Of a DNA stretch of 57,284 bases, positions 24,401 through 34,309 are shown one piece after another. Position 1 is the stretch's first letter. Every line of letters starts with the position of its first letter. The notes beneath the pieces are model-generated. The model saw only the letters and a list, made by a program, of their open reading frames with translations, had not been told where the DNA came from and made no database searches. The position numbers and the translations under genes were made by a program. This stretch comes from Chromera velia (lineage: Eukaryota; Sar; Chromeraceae), in contig JAHBMJ010001672.1 in the NCBI GenBank assembly GCA_018398765.1, positions 51,995 to 109,278 on the forward strand. Direction: 5' to 3'.

Positions 24401-26497
24401 CGTTGCACAATTTGGTGGCGTGTAGAAATCTTTCCCTACGGGTCTCTGCTTGTTTGTGTCTTAATTGTGATGGATGCAGTTGGTTTACGGGTGCAGATGC
24501 AGTGCGCATGCGATCGACAGTCCTCTGCTTCCCCTGCCTCCCGGTGGAATGCGCCTGGAAGACCGAAGCGCTGCGTACCCCCCCGATGAGAAGAGGCCGG
24601 GGCTCGACGAGGTGGAGGTGATTGCAGAGATGTCTGTGGAAAACCCGGTTCTGTGGTGGCCCCGTGGCCTGGCAGGGGAGGGCGAGATGGCAAAGAGATA
24701 CGGTGTGCGTGCGAGTCTGGTGGCAGAGAAGGGCGTAGGAGGAGGGGGGGCTGCGGTGGGAGCTGAAGAGGGTCTCTGTGGCTGGGCCCAGGTGCCGCTG
24801 CTTTGGCATTCTTCTGCTGGAGGGAAGGGGAAAGGGGCCCTCCTGGAAGGCGCTGGGAAGGAAGAGGAGGTAGACGCGATGGAAAAGAAGATCGGCATTC
24901 GGAAGGTTGGTAGTCAGCGTAGAAAAAGGAAGAAGAGAGAGCAGAAAAAGTGCGATGAGGCTGGCTCCTTTTTTTTTTTCGACTGCATTCGTGACACGGG
25001 AAATCGAGGAACTGAGTGAAAATTGGTATTCTTATGCGCAAAGGAAGTGGTTCGGTCAGCGAAGGGAAGGCTGGTTGAAGAAATGGGGAGAACACAAAAA
25101 AAGGGTACATGGAGGCGACAATTTCCTCTCTCCATGTTTTCATCATCTTCTGCCAGCTCCTACATCACCACTGTCCCTTGGCCTGCCTTTTTCCTTTGCC
25201 CCCTCGCTCCCTCCCCCTGCAGATCCGTTTGGTCAGAGATCCGGTAGAGGATCCCACTCAGAGTGCGAATAGGGGCGGTCCCCTCCAGTCTCTGGTGCAG
25301 TACGGGGCCCAGATCGACTCTTCTGTGTGGCCCCGTTGTCTTCACGCTATACGGACGCTCCTGGAAGTTCATTCGGACGTTCCCTCGGCGTTCGTGGAGG
25401 GAAAGACGCTGGCAGACGAGAGCGGGGGCTTCTGCAAGGCCTGGAAGACCGTGGCACAGGACAGGCGGCCGTGGGACCCACAGCTGCAGAGACAGTGCGA
25501 GGGGCCCGAGACGCCCTTCTGCAGGTGGGTCGGGGGAGGGGGAGGGAAGGGAAAGGGTGCATGTCTCTTTGCATCCAAAAACTTTTATGCAGAGTGGGGC
25601 TGCTCAATATATCGTTTCGCACTTCTGCTGGGATTTTTTCAAAGAGGCAGACTGCATCGGATGGGACGCGAGACAGAGTAACTGACTGAAATTTCTTCTC
25701 AACTGAAGCTGCTGTTGATAGATCCGTACGTGGTGGTGTCGGGCTGTGGACGTTTTCAGAATCGACTGAGATGAAAGAAGAGGGAAGAGGGGAAAGGAAA
25801 AAAAAGAATGCGGATGCAGGAAGACCTTTCTCTTTATCTGTTTCAGTTCTGTGACTTTGAAGACAATGCAAGCCCAAATTGAGGCGCTTTCAGATTTGCT
25901 AGAAACCAGCGGGCTGTTCAGGAATTCAAGTGCATGTAGAGTTATCTAGACCAGACGCACAGGGGGAGAGGCCGGCAGAAGTGGGAATCCACTCATCGTT
26001 CCTCCTCCCTCACGTTTGCCACTGTTTGGCAGAGTATTCGCTTCATGAATTTGCTCCTTCTTGTTCGTCTTTAGAGTTCCTCTCTTCCTTTCACTCTGGA
26101 CTAGAGACTCTCTCAACCGATCCACTGCATACCTGTGCTTCTGCAGGAGGTGCCTGTCTGACATTCCAGAAGGCCAGACCGAGAAAGAGGGCTGTGCGGT
26201 CTGTCCAGCCTCCCTCTCCCACTGTCCGTCCATCAACTTATCTGAGAGGGAGACCTTCTACGTTGAGGTCAACGGGGTTCCCGTCTTTTCCAGAGGGGCC
26301 AACATGATTCCCTTCTCCAACTTCGTCAACGTCACGGAGGATCAACAGGATTGGATTATCGGTCAGTTAGGGAAGGAAGGAACGCACGGGGGGGATCAGA
26401 AGTGAACAACGTGAACGCATCTTTTGGAGTATCGTTGAGCCAAGTGAATGTGCTGGGAGTTCTTCGTCCTCTTTTTCACAGACTACCAATTTGTCGC

Positions 26498-26540
<43 letters not shown>

Positions 26541-29500
26541 ACCTGCAGACTCGGCCAACGATGCCCACATGAATATGATTCGAGTCTGGGGGGGAGGGGA
26601 CTACCAGCCCGACTCGTTCTACGACAAGTGCGACGAGGACGGCATCCTCGTCTGGCAGGAGTTCATCTTCGCCTGTGCCATGTACCCAACAGACGAGGCT
26701 TTCCTGTCGAGTGTGGAGGAAGAGGTGGGGGGGACTTTCTTTTTCACTTTTCTTGCCGTCTCACTGTGTGTGTTTCTTCTGGCGGTGATGTCTGTTGCTT
26801 TTGCCTGCCTGTCTTCTTTACTTCCTGCTTTCCTTGCTGCCTGCCTTCCTTACTGCCTGCCTTTCTGTCTAGAAGAAGCGAACAAGGCGTGAAGGTAGCT
26901 TTTGCATCTCTCCTTTTTCACGCACTCGCACGTGCTCTTTCCTAAATACTCTCTTCTCTTCTCTCGAGCTTTCTGCTCTCTTCTGATGCTCGTGCTTTTC
27001 TCTTTTTGTACGGTGGCCTGACGCTCTGTGTCTTTCTGTCTTGCTGCCTGTCTACCCCTCTCCCTGTCGTCGTTTCTTCGATCTGCAGGTCCGCCAGCAG
27101 ACTCGGCGCTTGAGCTTCCACCCTTCCATTGTCGTCTGGGGAGGGAACAACGAGAACGAGGGGGCCCTCAATTGGTTAGTCAGTCAGTCAGTCGACTGTT
27201 TGGATCTTTGGACGGACAGAAGAGAGAGAGAGAATGAGTCGGGAATCTGAAGGGTGTCTTCTTGCTGGTTGCATTTCCTTTGCATTTCTCCCGAGAATGG
27301 GTAGAGACAAAGAAGCGCATAAGAGCAACAAAGAGGAAGGGGAACCAGCGGAGAGCTTGAAGAACAATGCGTTTGCGAAAAGATTGACTTTGAGAGACGC
27401 ATGGCGTCAAAAGCTTTCCTCCTTCCTGCGTGTGATGTCGATCGATCGTGTCATCCCTCGGTGTCGCCTCTCTGTGGATCGTTTCCTCTCTCTCCACCAT
27501 TCTCATGCACTCTCTCCATTCTCTCTCCTCTCCTCCTGCCTGCGCATACAGGTACCAGGAGTCCCAAACTATCCGGGAGCTCTATGTGAGTGACTACATG
27601 GCGCTCTACGCAGACACGGTCGAGAGGACGTTCAGGAAGGTGAGCATGGAAAGGAAAGGGGGGACGAAGATTCCAGGCGAGAGAGAAGTCAATCTCTGTC
27701 CGTGGGTCAGGCTACCCTCTAGATGCCTGTTGAAAAAAGAGGGACACGCTGCTCCCGTGCACCGTTACGCTCTCTCGATCGCAATTTGTTTTTCCCTTCA
27801 ATTCTCTCCCCGACTCCGTTTGAAGGGTTGCGGGAGGCTATGCGGATCTCGGGGAGGACGAACCTTGATGAATTGGACTCTTTCTATCTTCACTTTCCTC
27901 TAATGTCTTCTTCTTCTTCTCCTTCTGCCCTTGCAGACTGCGGGGGGTAGTCCTGTGTTCGTGGACTCGTCACCCTCTAACGGCCCCTTGACGGAATGGC
28001 CTGACAGATACAGAAAGAGATGGGGGGACTCGGGAAGCAAAGAAATGGGAGACATGGTCAGTTTCATTCGGGCTCCATCCCCCCCCGTTTCCCCGCTCTC
28101 TCTCTCCCCTCCTCTTCTGGGGCGTTTGAACGTTTACGTGCGCGAATTGGAGAGGAAGAGAATGTGAGTGCGTGTCCAGATCCATGTGTGAGGAGTCTTC
28201 TTTAGGCTCAGCGTTTTCTCGCATACCTACCTGCCAGAAGGGTGCACGGTTTGCATCTGTCACTTCAATTGGATTTGTTCCCCTCTTTTCTTTGAAGCCC
28301 TGTGCTCTTTTACGACTGCCTCGTATGCATGCATGCGTCTCCACGTTTGTCCACATAGATATATGCGTGTACGTGTGTGTTGCAGCACTTCTACGACTAC
28401 AACATGGACTGCATGGACGAGGACAGCTTCCCGAAGGCCAGGTACGTGTCTGAGTTCGGGTTCCACTCTCTGCCCGCAGTGAGGGAACTTCAGAAGGGAG
28501 ACCCGGAAGACGACCTGACGCACGCAGAGGATCTGTGGATGTGGTCCAATTTCTCCCAACACAGAATGCGACACCAACCGGAGGGAATAGAGCAACTGGT
28601 CAAATTGGCAGATAGATACTTCCAGTCAGTCCACGTTTAGAAATTTTCTCATTCCCGTCTCCTTGTTCTTGTGTGAGTGGTTTGTCCCATTCTTCTACTG
28701 TTTGTCCGTCTGCGCTGTTCCTCCTGTCGCCCCCCCCTTGCTGTCTGGTCTCGTATCTCTCTACCCCTCAACCCAGTATCCGTTCCTCCTGGCGTTTCCT
28801 GACCTCTTCCTTCCCTCTGTTTTTGTTTCCGTCTCTCTATCTCCGTTTCCTTCTTTTTACCGACGAATGCCTCTTTCCTGTATGCCACAGGCCTCTCGAA
28901 CGATCTCTGCATCACTCAATATACCAGGCCGATCTGTCTGTCTATCTGGTTGTCCATCCCCACAGTGAGTGAAGTTTCCTGTCCCCCGCTAGCTGTGCAG
29001 CTTCCCCTCTTCCCAGAGAAAACCCTCGGCGGAGACAGAGGAGAAGTTTGTGGAAGTAGACATCGGGTCGTTGAGGAACGACCAGAAGACCTGGAGACCC
29101 CAGAACGCGACAGACGAGGACTACAAGGCAGCCGCGTTCCTGACCCAACTCGCCCAGGGTCTCTGCTACGACAGAGGCATCAGACTGTGGAGGCGTCTGA
29201 GGGCAGACCCTGAGATCAGAACGATGGGCATTCTGTACTGGCAGCTCAACGATATCTGGCAGGTCGGTTGGCATTGAGGGGAAAAGACATGCAAACGCGC
29301 GATGGGTCGCGTCGCTGTTTTCCAATGTCATTGCATACATAATCGTGATGGGGGTTTTGTTCTTCATCATTTTGGTTCTCCAAGGAGAAGGTCTGACGGG
29401 ATTGTGAAATGCGATTGTGGGGGTCTCTCCGCTTCTGCACGTACATCAGCATCAGTGCTGATGGGGTTGCCTTTCGATGGTAGAACAAGTGCAAAAAGGT

Positions 29501-31867
29501 TTTTTTTGTCTGTCTTTGTGTATGCCTTCCTGAGCACAGGGACCTTGGCAGTCGTTCTTAAATGGCTTTTCTTTCTGGTTTGCTGCTCTGGTGTTTTTTC
29601 ATATGTGTATGCGTGTATCAATCTGCGTGTACATGAATTTCTCTCCTCCGTTCAGGGCCCTTCCTGGTCCTCAATTGAGCACAGCGGCCGTTGGCGATTG
29701 GTGCACAGTCTGGTGAAACGATTCTTTGCCCCCCTGGCTCTGAGTTTTCTAAAAGAAAATGGGGGGTCTGTGGAGGTGCACGGGGTCTCGGATCTTCCTT
29801 TTGATCTCGAGGGCGGAGAGGTGACTGCTCGGTTGCGGCGCTTCAGGTGAGAGGGGGGAGAGAAAAAAGACACGGGGGGCACTTATTGAAAAGAAAAAAG
29901 GATGGAGCCATGATGGGCCTGCAGACTTGGTGGGAAAAGAGACAGTACGCAGATAAGCACACAAACACGCACACACAAATAGATAAATGTGCATACATCC
30001 AGCCATCATCCAAGGGACGCTTCACTCAGACAGTAGAGAGACCCGCCCGCACAGAAACTGATCGAGTGATTGACAGACTGACAGGCTCACAAACTGACGC
30101 ACGACAGACGGATTTTGATCCTCGCTTTTTTTTCTCCCTCCTTATTTCTCTGTGGGTCTCTGTGCATGCATGCAGTGACGGTGCGGAAGTCTGGAAGAAG
30201 ACGGAATCTCACGTCAGGGTTCCTTCCCTTTCTTCTGGACCGGTTCTTCAAGTAGATCTTGTGAAGGCCTTCTTGCCTCAGGGGGGCTCTCTCTTGTCTG
30301 AGGCAGAGTGCAGCCCCTCCGATTGCTTCCTGGACGTGGAGATGGAATTCAACCAACGGACGGGATATTTGCCATCTGAGAAGAGAGGCCCCAGCAGTCT
30401 CTCTGAGCTCGGGTCTCCTCCCTTGCAGCTGTCTGACGTGGATCCCTCTCTCTTGAAAGTTCGGGAGTTTTTCTTTCTCTCGCCGTTGAAGCTCTCCCCT
30501 CTGGAGAAGCCGAACGGGTTGACCACAGAAGTCTCAGAAGAGAAGGGGGGCAGGGAGATCTCTGTCACCATCTCCCTGACAGACCCCGACTCGGACTCGG
30601 ATGCTGAAGAAACTGAGACGGACTCCGTCTCCGAATCTGATCAGACCTCGGTAGCCCCTGCCTTTTTTGTGTGGTTGGAAAATGACATCGCCGGGCGCTT
30701 CTCTGACAACGGTCGGTCAGTGCAGTCACAAACTTGAAGGAATACAGCGTCTGGGGGTACAACGAGTGACTGCGTATCGGAATGTACGGCACAAGCCTCT
30801 CTTTTTTCTCCTCTCACTCTCTTGTCCTCCTTATGTGGGTCCCTTCCCAGCTACCTGCCTTCTTCGCAGGGCTGCTGGTTGAATTCATTCTCCTTGCTCT
30901 TCCGTGTCCTTCCCTTGTTTGCTGAGTGAATTAAGCACTCTCTCATCAGGAACGCGCCGAATCTGAAGTGATCCTTAAACGAGGGGGAGTAGTCGTCTTC
31001 CTTTTTTAATTCATTTTCGTATGTCATGATGTTTGCGTGCGTGCAGCCTTCCATCTTCTGCCGGGTGAATCTCGCACTGTTTCCTTCCTTGCGGTGGACT
31101 CCTCTCCGATCGACCTCGAGAGCTTCAAGGCTTCCCTGTCCGTGTACTCTTTTTTCGACTCCCTCGACTTTGTACGAAGAAGAATGAGAGGGGGGGGTCA
31201 GACAGAGACCCCCTCTCCGTGGGCACTCTGCGATGAGAATTGCGGCCTGAAGGGGGGAAAGGACAACCTGCCGTGGCTGTCTACAGGGAGATCTGGTAAC
31301 AGCACGCACACCGCCTCGGGGGGAAGGGGGAGTGCACAGCTTCGGTTGGTCCCTGTTCCTGAGGCAAAGCAAGGAGGGAGAAAGGGAAGGTCGTTGAGAG
31401 ACGTGGTGTCGCTGTCAGGGGCCGCTCAGGTGCTCAAGGCGGGGGATGAAGGGCGGCAGGTTGAAATTGTGTTTGATAGAGAGAAGGCATGTGCAGGAAT
31501 CGGGGGTGGGCGTCAGCGTGGAGGTGGCTCTGGGGGGGGTGTTGTTGAGTTGAGTGCGACTCTCTGGGGTCGTGCGGTTCCTCTTGATTTCGTGACTTTG
31601 CGCCTTTCTCATGCCAGGCTTAGCGGCGAGGATTTGGCAGAGAAACGCGTGTTTGTTCGTGCAGGAGAGACGGGTGAGTGGGTTGGAGAAGTGGGCGTTT
31701 CTGTGAAAAAGTCTGTTCTGGAGTCGGTTTGTGCTGCCGTGAGGGAAGGAGGTTCATCGGGTGATTCGTCAGAGAGGAGAACAAAAGAATTCGCGAGAGG
31801 GAAGCTCTATATGGGGGGCAGCAAGTCTGCTCTGGTGGTGGATGTGGTGATGGTCCTTCAGGGGTGA
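21423..31867 (+). CDS. MANBA: Membrane-anchored beta-mannosidase (glycoside hydrolase family 2)
   Basis: Releases terminal beta-mannose from N-glycan remnants or oligosaccharides. Sixteen exons: 21423-21754, 22196-22487, 22812-23456, 23946-24158, 24480-24905, 25223-25524, 26147-26361, 26549-26724, 27089-27174, 27552-27639, 27937-28056, 28386-28624, 29001-29262, 29656-29846, 30176-30711, 31047-31867. All phases agree: 4,944 nt, 1,647 aa. Residues 57-81 form one hydrophobic segment after a charged tail, which predicts a type II signal anchor. GH2 marks: HFGWDWGP (388-395), RGANMIPF (786-793), RVWGGG (820-825), WGGNNENE (884-891, acid/base Glu, probably 889), SEFGF with the probable nucleophile Glu988, LYWQLNDIW from 1123, AGRFSDNG at the exon 15/16 join. 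After the normal family end (about 1415) there is a further 230-aa Gly/Ser-rich extension. Human MANBA has 879 aa. Confidence 0.93.
26501..26540. repeat. (GT)n microsatellite before a mannosidase splice acceptor
   Basis: GT run ending about 10 bp before the acceptor of exon 8 (26549). Confidence 0.9.
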
Positions 31868-32404
31868 TCCACATGTCGCGGTGTCTGCATTAATTATGAA
31901 AGGAGAGAGGGGGCTGGCTAATCTGCAGACGCTGACACTAAATTACTGCTTTATAATGATCTGAGTCAGATAGAGTCAGACTGAGCAAGACTGAGTAATG
32001 ATCTTTTTAAGATTCTTTTTTAGTAATAAGTCTTTTCAAGCAACTTTTTACGATAATTTCAGGTATGATCATCTAGATTATGTTGTATTATCTTCTAGAT
32101 TATGATCTAATTGAGATCGATGCATAATTTATACTGACCATAGTACGCGTGTACGCAGAGGCTTGCAAGAGAACCACATTAAAACGCGAATTAAGTGGTG
32201 CAAAGTTCAGTTGTTAAAAAACGAATGTGCCGTTTTCTTACTTTGTGTACCATCGGAGTAACCCTCCTCAAGTAACTTCAAGCTTTATTCAGTTATTTGA
32301 AGTAACTAGAAACAACGGGTGAAAGTTAACCATGAAACTCAGTGATTCGGTAAAGTGAATGACTCTGTCTGGCCTGAGAATAGGGGTTTAAGAACGGTGG
32401 GGGG
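31868..32404. other. AT-rich spacer after beta-mannosidase
   Basis: No coding signal. The abrupt drop in GC directly after the stop codon and several TAGATTATGATC-like short repeats suggest old inserted DNA or a 3' flank. Confidence 0.5.
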
Positions 32405-33610
32405 GGGTGCGTTCGAGCTCTTAGGACTCCAGATCCGACGGGGTCCCCCCCGTTCGAGCTCTAAGGAGATCAGACCCCTGTGAACGGGGACCCCCCCGTT
32501 TGGAGAGCTCTAGGTGAGAAAAAGTGCTAGGTTATGAAGACAACCTAGATAATGACCTTCATGAAGCCGAAACTATTCTCAACTCTAACTCAAAACATAC
32601 TTAAACTTCTGAAATTCTAGCTAAAATCTTCTTGTAACATTTTGTAACTTGAATAAAATTAATTTCAGTATCAATTGAATTCAACTCCATCATGAGGTAT
32701 CTTTAATCAGCTTCTAATTTTTTCTAATTTGTCATCAAACAAAGAATGGCAGAGGCAGAAACACTTACGATATAGATATTAGGTGATCGATGTGCCCTTA
32801 TGTATCAGGGCAGTCGTTGTGCACCTGCAGAAAGGCAGTCAAAATTCTTGGTGAGCCAGTCAGATTCTCTTCTGGCTCGTCGGTGTTATCTGTCTCGGGC
32901 CACCCCTTCCACTTGATTCTAAACCACCGTTTCCTCCTCCGAGGAGGGCCTCTCCACTCCCATCCCTGGATTGCTTCCACTTTGTACTCCTCTGAGGGGG
33001 GGTTCGCGAGAACCTGTTTCAATTCCTCAAAACGCTGCAGTGCTGCAGCGGAGAGAATAAAACGCTTTCGCTTATCGTTACGAGCGAAATCAGTGACCTC
33101 CTCCACAAAACCTCCCATTCTCTTTGTCGTCAAGAAGTCGACACTGCGGATAGCTGTGAACTCACCCGATTCTCCATCCTGCTCTGAAAAGATATTTTGA
33201 AGTACGAATCTTGACAGCATCTTGAAAGGACTTCAGAGAAAGACAATGAAAAAATTAATGGTCAGCAACGGATTAGCGATCTCAATGGGGTCCGGGCTTG
33301 AGCAGCAGAATCAGCAGCAGTGAGCGGTGTGAGGGTATTACAGTCAGCAGCAGTGTAAGACAAGAGAAAATAGAATAACCATATAAGAAAGCGACTATTC
33401 ACAGAAGGCGGGGCATGGTGGGGCAGGTGAATCATTCAGTGACAGACTCGAAAAATTAATTTTGATCGTGCACACGAACTCCGCGCNCGTTCGATCCGAC
33501 GGGTCCCCCCCCCCGTTCGCGCTCTGGGGCCCCGTCCGAAGGACGGGGTCTCCCCGTCGGGCAGGCTCCTACCTGCCCCGCCGATGGGGTCCCGCCCCCC
33601 CGTCCAAAAG
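32405..33610 (-). mobile_element. LTR-retrotransposon (chromovirus-type) remnant
   Basis: A chromodomain-coding fragment (32798-33220) lies between two C-rich direct repeats. The left copy at 32409-32465 and the right copy at 33487-33527 share CCGACGGG(G)TCCCCCCC and GTTCG...GCTCT in the same orientation. The left copy also carries a fold-back partner (GAACGGGGACCCCCCC near 32482). The repeats are short for LTRs and the internal part is too small for a full element, so this is a heavily deleted relic or a non-autonomous derivative. Confidence 0.5.
32798..33220 (-). CDS. Chromodomain protein fragment of retrotransposon origin
   Basis: Intact 140-aa frame. Residues 77-130 are a chromodomain of the type found at the C-terminus of Ty3/gypsy chromovirus integrases: EYKVEAIQGWEWR, then RIKWKGWPETDNT, then EPEENL. 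In the usual NTWEPEENL signature Trp is replaced by Asp (NTDEPEENL), which should weaken an aromatic cage for methyl-lysine. Residues 60-75 (AALQRFEELKQVLANP) resemble the RT/RNase H linker of such polyproteins, so an internal deletion may have joined two distant parts. It may be an exapted short gene or just a relic. Confidence 0.65.
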   Translation of the reverse strand: MLSRFVLQNIFSEQDGESGEFTAIRSVDFLTTKRMGGFVEEVTDFARNDKRKRFILSAAALQRFEELKQVLANPPSEEYKVEAIQGWEWRGPPRRRKRWFRIKWKGWPETDNTDEPEENLTGSPRILTAFLQVHNDCPDT

Positions 33611-34309
33611 AGATTTTACACCCCTATGCCTGAGACCTCTATACATTTCTAGCTGTAGCTGTATTTCGCTGTCTATATCTGCACTTTCTGACACTTTATG
33701 ATACTATATATGACTGCAGAGGCGCTAAAGGTGTATGCGTATTAGAAACTGCCCGCCAGCGCGCCGGCTGCCGCGACAAGGTCGGCGCCTGATTCAAACG
33801 TTGCGCGCGGCGGCGCGCATGCAATGCATGCGGGGTCTTTCTGTGGCGGCGCCACGCGCGGCCTGCAGCATGCCTGCAGCAGTTGACGACGTGGCCTGAA
33901 TCGCATGCACGATTCGAGCACGATGCCAATGCATGCATGCAGTCAGCACGAAACAACTGGTGCACGAACTATCACAAACTCTCACTGACAGTACGTCTGT
34001 AGACGTGTCCACCAATGTTCCTCTAAAACGCCAGCTATCCGGTTTGGAAGACGCTTTGTGATTCGCAGCTCCTTTTTTGTTTGGTGCGTTTCCACCTTTG
34101 TGCACGGGAATCTGACTTACTGTTTCACGAAGCGGTCTTCTGCCCATCTTCTCATTGACTTCCGTGGTCCGTCTACGAAGGAGTTTCTTCCAGAAATCAG
34201 CAAGCATCGATACACAGTGTCACTTACTGGACCCGCTGTACGTTTGTTTGGCCCTTGAGAGAGTGACACACGAAGGGGGAAAGCAGACAACAACGTAGAA
34301 TTAAAGAAA
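33221..34309. other. Spacer upstream of the steroid reductase
   Basis: Contains the right C-rich repeat of the LTR remnant with an undetermined base (n) at about 33487, GCAGCAG-rich sequence near 33300, and the GCATGC block at 33780-33945. The open stretch at 34058-34258 shows no family resemblance. Confidence 0.5.
33780..33945 (+). promoter_or_regulatory. GCATGC-rich putative promoter block upstream of steroid reductase
   Basis: GCATGC at 33817, 33826, 33868, 33903, 33931 and 33935, with GCGCGCGGCGGCGCGC at 33803-33818, 370-530 bp upstream of the ATG at 34310. It is the densest cluster of this palindrome in the window. Confidence 0.5.
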
